NCBI GenBank assembly: GCA_903847975.1
Contig: CAINFC010000265.1
Location: forward strand, 1 to 62,187
DNA: 62,187 nucleotides
Source: an uncultured Acidobacteriota bacterium
Lineage (GTDB): Bacteria; Acidobacteriota; UBA6911; CAINFC01
Direction of reading: 5' to 3'
The translations under genes and the position numbers were made by a program. Shown in pieces: positions 51,637 to 60,730 of the stretch; within the stretch, counting starts at the first letter, position 1; every line of letters begins with the position of its first letter. The notes below the pieces were generated by a model, which was given only the letters and a program-made list of their open reading frames with translations, was not told where the DNA came from and did no database searches.

Positions 51637-53046
51637 TCATGGATGGGCCACCGCTTTCCGGGGCGAATACCAGCGGGCGGTGACTTCGGTGAACCAGCGC
51701 TCGTATTGCTGCTTCATTTTCAGAACGATGTCGGGATGTGCGCCGGAGAGGTCCTTGGCCTCGCCGGGATCGGCGGCGATGTCGTAAAGCTCGTAGCGGG
51801 GCGAGCCTTCGATGCTGCGCTCGCCGCGGCCCTGCAGCCGGCACAACTCGGCATAACGGTCGCGGATGTGCTTCTGGTTCGCTGCGTCCATCCCCACCGG
51901 CTGAACCAGCTTCCACGTTTCGGTCAGCACGCTGAATGCGTGGCCGCGGCGCGGTTGCTGTCCGCTGTCCCATTGGAAGAACAGGGTGCGATCCGGCCAG
52001 CGTGCCGACGGGGAGCGCAGCAGCGGCAGCACGCTGCGTCCGTCCAGCTTTCTGCCGCCCGGTTTGGAAATTCCGCACACGTCCAGGATGGTCGGCATGA
52101 TGTCGATATGGGCGGCCAGACGCGTCACCGAGGCCGGGCTTCGGAATCCGGCCGGCCAGCGCATGAAGCAGGGGACGCGGATTCCGTTTTCATACGGCGT
52201 TCCTTTTAAGCCATGAAGGCCGGCCATGTGACGGTCCACGGGCTTGGAGCTGGAGCAGGGCCCGTTGTCGGAGGTGAAGATCAGCAGCGTGTTCTCCTCG
52301 AGACCCAGCTCCTTCAGCACATTTCGAACCCGGCCGAAGTTGTCATCCACGCTGCGGATCATGCCGTAAATTTTCTGGGTACTGTCCGTAAGCCCGAGCG
52401 CATCGAAATCCGCGGCCAGTGCCGGGGCGACTTGCAGCGGCGCGTGAATCAAATTGGCCGGGAGGTAGACGAAGAACGGCCGGGAGCGGTTCTCGCGGAT
52501 GAACCGGATGGCGGCGTCGGTAAAAAGGTCCATGCAATACCCGTCCGGCTGCACCGCAACGCCGTTGTGCAGCAGCTCCGGTTGGAAGTACTGACGCATG
52601 GCTGCGCCGCGAAACGTAAGGGATTCGTTGAATCCTTGGGCGTTGGGGCAGTGCTGGTCATCGTCGCCAAGGTGCCATTTGCCGAACAGACCGGTGGCGT
52701 AGCCGGCGGCCTTCAGCACCTCGGCCACGGTTACCTCCAGCGGATCCATGACGGTGGCCTGGCCGTAGACATCGCACACGCCGGTGCGGAAGCTGTAGCG
52801 GCCGGTCATCATCGAAGCGCGCGTCGGGGAACAGACCGGGCTGACGTGAAAGTTCCTGAATTCCACGGCCTCGCGGGCAAATGAATCCAGGTGGGGCGCC
52901 TTGACATACCGGTTGCCGTGGCAGGCCAGGTCGCCGTAGCCGAGATCATCGGCCAGGAACAGTACGACGTTGGGCCGTGGGGACATTGCCAGGGACGGAG
53001 GCGAAAGAAAAAAGCAAAAGCACAGAATGGCCAGGTATTTTTTCAT
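51637..53046 (-). CDS. Secreted S1-family arylsulfatase-like enzyme
   Basis: A 469-residue sulfatase with a signal peptide (1-20). It has PNVVLFLADDLGYGD for metal binding, the formylglycine motif CSPTRASMMTGR at C72, the GKWHLGD motif and a late SDNGP. The CXPXR form allows conversion by FGE or an anaerobic maturase, neither of which is in the window. It should desulfate sugars outside the cytoplasm. A TATAAT (53068-53063) lies 16 bases before the ATG with no ribosome site between, so the leader would be only about 10 bases. It is divergent from the DUF5009 gene and lies 168 bp upstream of the sensor kinase start codon region. Confidence 0.93.
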   Translation of the reverse strand: MKKYLAILCFCFFLSPPSLAMSPRPNVVLFLADDLGYGDLACHGNRYVKAPHLDSFAREAVEFRNFHVSPVCSPTRASMMTGRYSFRTGVCDVYGQATVMDPLEVTVAEVLKAAGYATGLFGKWHLGDDDQHCPNAQGFNESLTFRGAAMRQYFQPELLHNGVAVQPDGYCMDLFTDAAIRFIRENRSRPFFVYLPANLIHAPLQVAPALAADFDALGLTDSTQKIYGMIRSVDDNFGRVRNVLKELGLEENTLLIFTSDNGPCSSSKPVDRHMAGLHGLKGTPYENGIRVPCFMRWPAGFRSPASVTRLAAHIDIMPTILDVCGISKPGGRKLDGRSVLPLLRSPSARWPDRTLFFQWDSGQQPRRGHAFSVLTETWKLVQPVGMDAANQKHIRDRYAELCRLQGRGERSIEGSPRYELYDIAADPGEAKDLSGAHPDIVLKMKQQYERWFTEVTARWYSPRKAVAHP

Positions 53047-53062
53047 GATGAGTATTCGTTCG

Positions 53063-53068
53063 ATTATA
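53063..53068 (-). promoter_or_regulatory. TATAAT -10 element, arylsulfatase
   Basis: Perfect TATAAT 16 bases upstream of the sulfatase ATG on the minus strand. The -35 position is GC-rich and poor. Confidence 0.35.
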
Positions 53069-53174
53069 CATCAATCATCGTGGCAGGGAGCAGAAGAGAG
53101 CCATGGCGGGAACAACCAGGCCCGGCAGCGTGGCATTGCAATCCGGATTTATGGGTGTGAAAACGAAGACAAGA

Positions 53175-53180
53175 TACAAT
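53175..53180 (+). promoter_or_regulatory. TACAAT -10 element, DUF5009 operon
   Basis: TACAAT 27 bases before the DUF5009 ATG, with an AAGGA ribosome site between. No clear -35 at 16-18 bp. It faces away from the sulfatase -10, so the intergenic region is a divergent control region. Confidence 0.35.
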
Positions 53181-53207
53181 TCAATCATCAAAATTAAGGA
53201 TGGCCCC

Positions 53208-54443
53208 ATGTCACAACCGGAAATTCCATACGATTCTTCGCGCCTCCAATCCCTTGACATCATGCGCGGGCTGACCATCCTGGTCATGCTGTTTGTCAAC
53301 GACGTCGCGAGCGTGGCCGGGGCGCCCGGCTGGATGAAACATGTGTCTCCGTCGACGGCCGACGGCATGACCTTTGTGGACGTGATCTTCCCCGCTTTTC
53401 TTTTCCTAGTGGGGATGGCCCTGCCCATGGCGCTCGAGCGCCGATTCGAACGGGGTGAATCGACGGCCTCGGTCGCCGGCCACATATTGCTCCGCACCGG
53501 CAGCCTCCTGATCATCGGCGTGCTGATGGTGAACACCGAAAACATATCCGAACGCGGAATCCTTCCGCCTGCGGTCTGGCAGCTGCTCCTGTACGCCGGC
53601 GTGTGCCTGATCTGGATCACCCCGCCGAAAAACCCCCGTTGGAGTTCCGCCTGGCGGCGCGCGGCCGGAGGGGCGCTTCTTGTGGCCCTCGTCCTGGTGT
53701 ATCGGGGGGAACCGGATCAGATCGGCATCCGGACCCAATGGTGGGGAATCATCGGGCTCATCGGCTGGGCCTACGCGGTCACGGCCTTCCTGTTTCTGGC
53801 GATGAGAAAGAATGCGCTCGGATTTGCCGGCGCGGCCGTCCTGCTCTACTGCGTGTACTTTGCGGACGCAGGCGGGTTCTTCCATTTTCTCAGGGGGACG
53901 GTGGGGCACTGGATCCGCATCGGATCCACGCTCGGTTCCCACGCCGCAATCACTGCCTCCGGAGCGCTCCTGGGGCTGACTCTTCTGCGGCCCGCCCGGC
54001 CCCACGGGGCGCGCATCCGTTCGGCGTTGTTGTTTGCCCTGGTCCTGGCGTGCGCGGCCCTGCTGCTGCATTCCATGAACGGCGTGCACCGGGCCTTCAT
54101 TTACAACAAAAACGCGGCCACGCCGCCCTGGTGCCTGCTGAGTTCCGCATGGACCGCGGGGTTGTTCGCGGCGGTCTACTGGCTCGTCGACGCCAAGGGG
54201 TGGGGTCCGCTCCTGGCTGTCCTGGGTTCGGCGGGCCAGAACGCGCTCCTGGCTTTCATTCTGGGGCCGATCGCTTACGCCATCTTCGACCTGGTGCCGA
54301 AACTGTCGGGAGGCACCCATCCCTGGTGGGGCTGGCTCGGCGGGAATACGGCAGTCGGCATCGTACGTTCCGTCCTGTTTGCCTTTGCCGCCACCGGCCT
54401 GACCGCCTGGCTGCAGAGCCGCGGCAAAGCTTTGAGGGTATGA
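53208..54443 (+). CDS. DUF5009/HGSNAT-like multi-spanning membrane protein
   Basis: A 411-residue inner-membrane protein with about ten hydrophobic helices, starting SSRLQSLDIMRGLTILVMLFVND. This opening is shared by the DUF5009 family and heparan-alpha-glucosaminide N-acetyltransferase (HGSNAT), which moves an acetyl group across the membrane to terminal glucosamine during heparan sulfate breakdown. Related bacterial proteins (NagX type) occur in amino-sugar operons. ATG 53208 was chosen for the AAGGA site; the 35 upstream codons cover the promoter. Its stop overlaps a possible start of the HepC-like lyase gene, so the two are coupled. Acetyl transfer is inferred from family and context. Confidence 0.82.
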   Translation: MSQPEIPYDSSRLQSLDIMRGLTILVMLFVNDVASVAGAPGWMKHVSPSTADGMTFVDVIFPAFLFLVGMALPMALERRFERGESTASVAGHILLRTGSLLIIGVLMVNTENISERGILPPAVWQLLLYAGVCLIWITPPKNPRWSSAWRRAAGGALLVALVLVYRGEPDQIGIRTQWWGIIGLIGWAYAVTAFLFLAMRKNALGFAGAAVLLYCVYFADAGGFFHFLRGTVGHWIRIGSTLGSHAAITASGALLGLTLLRPARPHGARIRSALLFALVLACAALLLHSMNGVHRAFIYNKNAATPPWCLLSSAWTAGLFAAVYWLVDAKGWGPLLAVLGSAGQNALLAFILGPIAYAIFDLVPKLSGGTHPWWGWLGGNTAVGIVRSVLFAFAATGLTAWLQSRGKALRV

Positions 54444-54445
54444 TC

Positions 54446-56431
54446 ATGCATAGATCTGCGATGCACGAATACTTTATAAAGGCATTTTTTCTGATTACTC
54501 TTGCTGGCGGCGCGTCCTTGGATTTTGGCAGAGCGCAGACCGGTGATTCTGTGTCCGATTGCCAGAAACTGATATCTCGGCTCAACCTGGAAGCCAATGG
54601 ATTGGAAGCCGTAAGTTCATCCGGGGCGAACCCGGAAAAAGCAGCCTCGGAGCTCCTGAAATATTTCCGGGCCCGAACGCACGTTAAACATTTCATCGAC
54701 AGGAAAGAGCGTTCGGCAAGTTTGAACCATTTCGCCAGCCGGAGGGATCTGGAGCTGGCCGACAACGCCCTGAAACATGTTTTCATCGGCCAGAGTGCCT
54801 ATCCCCCCTATTTCTGTGGTGAAGATATCAACTGGGGGTTGCGTCCGGTTCCGGATGATGAGTGGGTTTGGCAACTCAACCGGATGAGTTTTTGGGAAGA
54901 CCTGGCCAAAGCGTACTGGCATACGGGGGATGAAAAATATGCGCAGGAATGGTGCTATCAACTTACCGACTGGGTCAGAAAAAACCCCCGCGACAGGCAG
55001 CACGATTACGCCTGGCGATCCATTGAGGCAGGGATACGGGGGCATAACTGGACGGGATTGTTTCAATATTTTCTTGACGCAGAATCATTTAAGCCCAAGG
55101 TTCTGGTGACTTTCCTGAACAGCTGTTTTGATCATGCGGAATTCCTGATGACCGTCTACCGCAGCAGGAGCAACTGGGGACTGATGGAAGCGGAAGGGAT
55201 GGCCTTCCTGGCCCTGACATTTCCTGAGTTCAGGGAAGCAGAAAAGTGGATGAGGGAGGCATTCAGAAGATTGAACCATGAAATTAGTTTGCAGGTATAC
55301 CCGGACGGGCACCAGCGGGAACTGGCCCTCGGCTACCACATGGGCTGCATCCACTGGTTTCTTCGCACTTATGAACTGGCCAGGCTGAATGGAAAGGAAC
55401 AGGCTTTTCCGCAATCCTATTTGCAGACGATTGAAAAAATGTGTGAGGTGCCCATGAAACTTTGTCTGCCGGATGGGACCCACGGTCAGTTTGGCGATGA
55501 CTGGGCAGGTTCTCCGGGACAACATAACGGGCAGTTTCTGGAATGGTCCAGGAAATTCAAGCGTCCCGATTTTCTTTTTATGGCGACCGATGGAAAGGAA
55601 GGGCAGGAGCCGTCCTCCAGGGCATTTGCCCTGCCCGAAAGCGGATTTTACTCGATGCGAAGCAGCTGGGGCCAGCAGGCCGTCTGCCTGGTTCTGAAGT
55701 GCGGGCCGGACGGCGGAGGGCATTGCCAGCCGGACAATGGAACTTTCGTCCTGTACGCCGGAGGTCGGAATTTAATGCCCGACGGTGGCAGCTATATTTA
55801 CAGCGGCGATCCGGAGGGCCGCCGTTGGTTCAGGCAATCAAAGGTACATCAGACACTTACCTTAAATGGGGAAAATACAAAATATGCCCCGAAACTACTG
55901 TTGTGGCAGCCGGGTAAGGATTTGAATATATTGGTCACAGAGAATCAAAGCTATCCTGACCTGGCTCACCGGAGAGCGGTTCTCTTTGTCGACAACCGGT
56001 ATTTTATCCTGGTGGATGAAGCGATTGGCAAGGCTGTTGGAGATGTGGAGCTTCATTTCCAGCTTGCTCCGGGAGAATCAATAATGGACCGGAAGAAACT
56101 GTTTGTCCGGTCCGATTTCAGGGAAGGCTGGAATGTTCTGATTCAACCCCTGACCCGGTCAAGGGTCAAGCTGGAACCGGAGGAAGGTCAGGTCTCCTTT
56201 CGATATACCAGGAAAGAACCCAGACCCGCTTTCCGATATGGTTTAAAAAAGGGTTCCGAACCGGTTCGGTTCCTAACACTGGTTGCGCCTTACCTGGGGA
56301 AAGCGCCGGATATTAAGGTCCATATACGGCAGGATAAAGGAATTGGGTCATCGGAGATGAAGCTGGAAATTACGGAAAATGGGAAGAAAAGACGGGTCGG
56401 GTTCCGGCATGATCTTAACGCATCCAACTGA
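54446..56431 (+). CDS. Secreted HepC-like heparinase (heparin-sulfate-lyase family)
   Basis: A 661-residue lyase with a hydrophobic N terminus (about 8-30). The alpha-helical toroid domain contains WQLNRMSFWEDLAKAYW and NWGLMEAEGMAFLAL, and the beta-sandwich half contains FYSMRSSWG, GGGHCQPDNGTFVLYAGGR and MPDGGSYIYSGDPEGR, characteristic of heparinase III/HepC (PL12-like) lyases. It should cleave heparan-like uronate-glucosamine polymers by beta-elimination. ATG 54446 is seven bases after GAGGG; ATG 54440, overlapping the upstream stop, is the alternative. The gene is clearly richer in A and T than its neighbours (for example at 55840-56100), which suggests acquisition from a lower-GC donor such as a Bacteroidota. 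Confidence 0.88.
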   Translation: MHRSAMHEYFIKAFFLITLAGGASLDFGRAQTGDSVSDCQKLISRLNLEANGLEAVSSSGANPEKAASELLKYFRARTHVKHFIDRKERSASLNHFASRRDLELADNALKHVFIGQSAYPPYFCGEDINWGLRPVPDDEWVWQLNRMSFWEDLAKAYWHTGDEKYAQEWCYQLTDWVRKNPRDRQHDYAWRSIEAGIRGHNWTGLFQYFLDAESFKPKVLVTFLNSCFDHAEFLMTVYRSRSNWGLMEAEGMAFLALTFPEFREAEKWMREAFRRLNHEISLQVYPDGHQRELALGYHMGCIHWFLRTYELARLNGKEQAFPQSYLQTIEKMCEVPMKLCLPDGTHGQFGDDWAGSPGQHNGQFLEWSRKFKRPDFLFMATDGKEGQEPSSRAFALPESGFYSMRSSWGQQAVCLVLKCGPDGGGHCQPDNGTFVLYAGGRNLMPDGGSYIYSGDPEGRRWFRQSKVHQTLTLNGENTKYAPKLLLWQPGKDLNILVTENQSYPDLAHRRAVLFVDNRYFILVDEAIGKAVGDVELHFQLAPGESIMDRKKLFVRSDFREGWNVLIQPLTRSRVKLEPEEGQVSFRYTRKEPRPAFRYGLKKGSEPVRFLTLVAPYLGKAPDIKVHIRQDKGIGSSEMKLEITENGKKRRVGFRHDLNASN

Positions 56432-56760
56432 AAAACCACTTTTTCCATACTATTGCTTTGGATTACCGTTTATCGGCGGCAGCCTTCCAGCCATTGCACC
56501 CCGAACGCTGTTGCCTCCCCTGCGGGATCGCCGCGGAAAACAGCAAAACATTATTGCGAGAGCTTCCAGCCCTGCGCGTGAGAAGGCTCTGCGGTTCAAA
56601 CCGGCCGGACCACCTCCGGCATTTCCCTGAGGGATTCCATTCGATGCAAGAGCACACTATTCATCCAACCCTTACCTGTTCCGGGCTCCGTCCGGATCGT
56701 CCGGATGTTGAAGCCCCCGGGTTGGTCCTTCCTCTTCCCAAAATCCGGAAGGTCTTCCAG
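56432..56760. other. 329-bp gap before rhamnosidase gene
   Basis: The reading frame of the downstream enzyme stays open through this gap, but the translation (many C, R and H, no hydrophobic start) is not protein-like. I see no convincing promoter, hairpin or repeat. Confidence 0.5.
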
Positions 56761-59712
56761 ATGAAATATCTGGTCGCGATTCTCGCATTTTTGTCGGCCG
56801 GATGGCCGGCCAACGGGATCTGCGGGACCACACCCGCCGGAGAGGGCCCGAACGCCGCCCTGTTCCGGGAGCCGCCGCTCAGCGCCAAGCCCCGGGCCTA
56901 CTGGGACTGGATCAACGGGGCCGTCTCTCTGGAGCAGCTCACCCGTGACCTCGAAGAAATGAAAGCCAAGGGCATGGGAGGCGGACAAATGTGGGATTCA
57001 GGAGCCTTCCTGAATCCCGATGGTTTCGTCCCGCCGGGGCCTCCGTTTATGGGGGAGGAATCCGTGGCTGCCATCCGGCACTCGCTCAAGGAAGCGAAAC
57101 GGCTCGGTCTGGAACTGGGCCTGCTCACCTCCAGCGGCTGGAATGCCGGTGGCGCATGGGTAACGCCTGAATTCGCCGGCAAGAACGCCTATTTCACCTC
57201 GCTGGCGGTGGAAGGCCCCGGCAGGACGGAAAGATCCTTGCCGCTGCCCTCGTTGCCGAAGGATTGCCCGACAGGCCCCGACGGCAGACCTTTGTATTTG
57301 CGTGAGATCGCGGTCCTTGCGGTTCCCGAGTCCGAGTCCCGGCTCGTGCCGGACCTTGCTTCCGTGCGTGTGCTCTCCAATCAGGTGAAAGATGGCGTTT
57401 TGTCGTGGGACGTACCGGCCGGCCGCTGGCGTATTATGCGGTTTGTCTGCATGAACAACGGACAACGGCTTATTGTACCCAGTCCCAACTCGAAAGGGGC
57501 GATGATCGACTTTCTCGATCCCGCCGCCACGCGGATGCATTTTCAGCACATTCTGGACCGGATCGGCATTACGCCGGAGAACTCTGCGGAGTTTGGACTC
57601 GCGTATCTCGCGGTTGAAAGTATGGAGTTGGCCGACGGCCTTCAGTGGACGGACAACTTTCCCGCCGATTTCCAGCGCTGGGCCGGCTACGATCCGATCC
57701 CCTATTTGCCAATTCTAGCGGGATGGACTATTGGCAGCAAGGAGATCGGTGACCGGTTTCTCTATGACTACCGCAAGGCGGTCAGCGAGCAGCTCATTTT
57801 CAGTCACTACGTAACGGCGAATGAATTGCTGAACCAATACGGGATCGCCCTGAGCGGGGAAGCCGGCGGCCCGGGTCCGCCCATCTGGAACTCCTGCCCG
57901 GTGGACGCGCTTAAAGCTCTGGGCAACGTGGATATTCCCCAGGGGGAATTCTGGATCCGTCACCGGAATATGTTTCTGGTCAAGGAAATCTCCAGTGCCG
58001 CGCACATCTACGGCAAACTGCTGGTGGATGCGGAGAGCTTTACCACCTGGAGGCGTTGGAAGGACGGCCCGGGGGTCTTGAAGTACTCTCTCGATCGTGC
58101 ATTTGGCGAAGGGCTCAATCGGGTCACCTACCACGGTTTTGCGCATACCCCGCCGGAAGCCGGCTTTCCCGGTCGTGCCTACCACGCCGGCGTGGACATC
58201 AATCCCATGGTTACCTGGTGGTCGATGGCCCGCCCGTTCATGGATTACATGGCCCGCAGCAGCTACATGCTGCAACAGGGCCGGTTCGTTGCCGATGCCT
58301 GCTACTTTTACGGCGACCAGGCTCCCAACTTCTGGCCCGCCTATCACGATGTGCCCGACAAACCTCTTCTCGACGGCCTCGGACAGGGTTACGACTACGA
58401 CGTCATCAATGCCGATGTGATCCTGAATCGCATGTACGTCAAGGACGGCCGCCTTATGCTGCCGGATGGGATGAGCTACCGGCTCCTCGTGCTGCGCGAT
58501 CAGCCCGAAATGTCGCTGGAGGTGTTGAGGAAGATCGCCGCCTTGGTGAGGGCCGGCGCCACCATCGTGGGAAGGAAACCGGTGGCCGTACCCGGCCTCC
58601 AGGAATTCGAGAAGCGCACCCGCGACCTGCAGGCGCTGGCTGCGGAGGTCTGGGGATCCTGTGACGGGGCGGCACAAACAGAAAACCGCTATGGCTCGGG
58701 GCGCGTGTTCCGGGGGATCAAGGTACGATCCGTCCTCGATCGGGACGGCATCGGTCCCGATTTTTCCTGTGACGCTGCCGGTATCGATTACATTCATCGC
58801 ACGGCGGGGAACACGGACATCTTTTTCGTGCGGAATCCCTCCCGGGACTGGGTCGAGGCCACCTGCTCGTTTCGCGTCACCCGGGGAAAGCGCCCGGCTT
58901 TCTGGGATCCTGCTGACGGCGAGATTCGTCCGGCGCTGTTTTTCAGTCCTGCGGCGCAGGGCATCCGTGTGCCGCTGAGGTTGGCGGCCGGAGGTTCGCT
59001 TTTTGTTGTTTTTTCTCCGGAGACCTCGAATGCGACTGGGATGACTCTCACCAGGGAAGCCGCATTGCCGCTTCCCGTCGGTCGACCCGGCACAGCCGGC
59101 GCATCCCTGGAGATCTGGCAGAATGGCGACTACACGGTTTCCGGAGCGAATCTCCAAACATCGGCGCTGCGCGTGCGCGACATCCCCCCGCCTTCGCGGA
59201 TGGAAGGGCCGTGGGCGGTGCGCTTCCCTGAGGGGTGGGGTGCCCCCGCACAAACGGAGTTTGCGGCCCTCCACTCCTGGACGGACGATTCCGACGAAGG
59301 CATCCGATACTTTTCCGGAATCGCCACCTATAGCAAGGATGTGCTGCTCCGCCCTGCCCTGCTCGAAGGGAATCGGCACCTGTATCTTGATCTGGGGGAA
59401 GTGCGCGATCTGGCGCGGGTGCGCTGGAACGGGAAAGACCTGGGCATTCTCTGGAAGGCGCCTTTCCGTGTGGAGATTACGGCGGCAGCCAAACCCGGAA
59501 GCAACCGGATCGAGATCGATGTGGCCAACATGTGGATCAATCGCCTGACGGGGGATCGGCTGCTCCCTGTGGAGAAACGATTTACGCGTACCAATGTAAC
59601 CTCTCGCGACAAGGACATCGGCGGCGACGAACCATGGCATGTCGAACCTGCCGGCTTGCTGGGCCCGGTCCGGCTGGTGTCGTCGGTAACACGGGACCTC
59701 CGGCATGATTAA
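56761..59712 (+). CDS. Secreted GH106-type alpha-L-rhamnosidase
   Basis: A 983-residue secreted enzyme with a signal peptide (1-20). The N-terminal barrel opens with RAYWDWINGAVSLEQLTRDL and continues GLLTSSGWNAGGAWV, hallmark segments of GH106 rhamnosidases. Other conserved parts are GLAYLAVESMELADGLQW, LSGEAGGPGPP and VDAESFTTW. The C-terminal jelly roll (about 835-980) has DLGEVRDLARVRWNGKDLGILWKAPF and ANMWINRLTGDRLLPVEKR. It should release terminal alpha-L-rhamnose from pectic or other glycans. ATG 56761 starts the signal peptide and follows a GGAAGG site. A T-tailed hairpin follows the stop. Confidence 0.87.
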   Translation: MKYLVAILAFLSAGWPANGICGTTPAGEGPNAALFREPPLSAKPRAYWDWINGAVSLEQLTRDLEEMKAKGMGGGQMWDSGAFLNPDGFVPPGPPFMGEESVAAIRHSLKEAKRLGLELGLLTSSGWNAGGAWVTPEFAGKNAYFTSLAVEGPGRTERSLPLPSLPKDCPTGPDGRPLYLREIAVLAVPESESRLVPDLASVRVLSNQVKDGVLSWDVPAGRWRIMRFVCMNNGQRLIVPSPNSKGAMIDFLDPAATRMHFQHILDRIGITPENSAEFGLAYLAVESMELADGLQWTDNFPADFQRWAGYDPIPYLPILAGWTIGSKEIGDRFLYDYRKAVSEQLIFSHYVTANELLNQYGIALSGEAGGPGPPIWNSCPVDALKALGNVDIPQGEFWIRHRNMFLVKEISSAAHIYGKLLVDAESFTTWRRWKDGPGVLKYSLDRAFGEGLNRVTYHGFAHTPPEAGFPGRAYHAGVDINPMVTWWSMARPFMDYMARSSYMLQQGRFVADACYFYGDQAPNFWPAYHDVPDKPLLDGLGQGYDYDVINADVILNRMYVKDGRLMLPDGMSYRLLVLRDQPEMSLEVLRKIAALVRAGATIVGRKPVAVPGLQEFEKRTRDLQALAAEVWGSCDGAAQTENRYGSGRVFRGIKVRSVLDRDGIGPDFSCDAAGIDYIHRTAGNTDIFFVRNPSRDWVEATCSFRVTRGKRPAFWDPADGEIRPALFFSPAAQGIRVPLRLAAGGSLFVVFSPETSNATGMTLTREAALPLPVGRPGTAGASLEIWQNGDYTVSGANLQTSALRVRDIPPPSRMEGPWAVRFPEGWGAPAQTEFAALHSWTDDSDEGIRYFSGIATYSKDVLLRPALLEGNRHLYLDLGEVRDLARVRWNGKDLGILWKAPFRVEITAAAKPGSNRIEIDVANMWINRLTGDRLLPVEKRFTRTNVTSRDKDIGGDEPWHVEPAGLLGPVRLVSSVTRDLRHD

Positions 59713-59720
59713 GGTCTGGA

Positions 59721-59732
59721 CCGGGGCCCCGG
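59721..59732. other. 12-bp perfect GC palindrome
   Basis: CCGGGGCCCCGG, ten bases after the rhamnosidase stop. It can form a very stable stem, also extendable as GGACC (59718-59722)/GGTCC (59733-59737). Probably part of the transcript end. Confidence 0.45.
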
Positions 59733-59740
59733 GGTCCGCA

Positions 59741-59765
59741 GGCGATCATTCAGGCGCCATTTTTT
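59741..59765 (+). terminator. Terminator-like stem with T6
   Basis: Stem GGCG/CGCC (59741-59744 with 59755-59758), ten-base loop, then A and six T (59760-59765). The stem is short, but the preceding GC palindrome reinforces it. Confidence 0.5.
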
Positions 59766-59982
59766 CATCATCATGGAGCATGCGCCTGTAGACGTACCAT
59801 CGAGCCGGAATCAGCCAACGGCAAAGGATCGAAAATTACTTTGCCAAACCAAGGTTTCCGAGAACTTCAATAACTGTGTTTCGCAGCCGTGGTCCGGCTG
59901 GGAACCTCCCGCTGGATAAAGTGAGAGGCAGCAGGGATCGTAATTGCATAAAGCGATTCACGGATCGGGTATATTTCAAGAT

Positions 59983-60321
59983 ATGGCCATGCAATGGGAA
60001 GAATGGTTTCGGCAAGCGGAATACGATTTCGGAACCGCACAGGCTATGATTCGAGCCCGAAGGTATATCTGCTCCGTCTTTATGTGCCGCCTTTGTTTGG
60101 AAAAAATCCTAAAAGGCATTCTTTCCAAAAGGGATATCGTCCCTCCGAAAAGCCATGATCTGATTTATCTGCTTGGAGTGAATTCCTGGCGCATCCCGGA
60201 ACAATATGCGGATTTTCTGGAATTGCTGAACGATGTGAGCATTCCAACTCGCTACCCGGAAGAGCTGTCAAAACTCTTAATCCAATATCCGCGTAACCGA
60301 GCTATAGAAATCGTACAATAA
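59983..60321 (+). CDS. HEPN domain protein of an MNT/HEPN pair
   Basis: A 112-residue HEPN protein. It begins QWEEWFRQAEYDFGTAQAM and continues RLCLEKILKGILSKR and PPKSHDLIYLLG, the signature of the HEPN family found beside minimal nucleotidyltransferases. The RNase motif R-X4-6-H of active HEPN toxins is not evident, so it may act through its partner rather than as a nuclease. ATG 59983 or 59989 starts the domain; the frame upstream opens with TTG 59944 but adds no recognisable sequence. It lies 17 bp upstream of the nucleotidyltransferase. The pair is less GC-rich than the carbohydrate genes and looks acquired. Confidence 0.82.
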   Translation: MAMQWEEWFRQAEYDFGTAQAMIRARRYICSVFMCRLCLEKILKGILSKRDIVPPKSHDLIYLLGVNSWRIPEQYADFLELLNDVSIPTRYPEELSKLLIQYPRNRAIEIVQ

Positions 60322-60338
60322 ACAAAGGAGGGCATGGA

Positions 60339-60656
60339 ATGGCTTCAACTTCACGGTTAGAGATTGAAACATCTTTAAAGCTTCTCTGCATGGACCGGGC
60401 CATTCCTATCGATACTCTGCTGTTTTTCGGATCCCAGAAAGAGGGAATGGAACTTAAAAATGATAGGGATGTGGATGTTTTGCTCATATCCCCGGCTTTT
60501 GAAGGGGAAGATATCTTTCAACGCTCCGCGATGATGAAGGGTATTCACCGATCCATGGTCAACCAATTCAAGATTCCTTTCGATTGTGTTTTTTGCCACC
60601 GTAGCGAATGGGAGGCCTGCCGCTCGCCTCTATTATTCGCGATTAAACACGCATGA
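60339..60656 (+). CDS. Minimal nucleotidyltransferase (MNT)
   Basis: A 105-residue minimal nucleotidyltransferase with the catalytic signature GSQKEG followed by DRDVDVLLISP, the GS...DxD motif of polymerase-beta-type enzymes. Such proteins pair with HEPN proteins; in characterised MntA/HepT-type systems the MNT adenylylates the HEPN toxin and blocks it. An AAGGAGGG ribosome site (60325-60332) is six bases before ATG 60339, much stronger than that of the HEPN gene, which would favour an excess of this partner. No further gene follows in the operon. Confidence 0.82.
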   Translation: MASTSRLEIETSLKLLCMDRAIPIDTLLFFGSQKEGMELKNDRDVDVLLISPAFEGEDIFQRSAMMKGIHRSMVNQFKIPFDCVFCHRSEWEACRSPLLFAIKHA

Positions 60657-60730
60657 CCTTCCCGGAGTTTAATGCGTTTTTTAACCCCTTCCTTCTCCTA
60701 TTTCCCAATCCCTGTAAAAAAGCAGACCGC

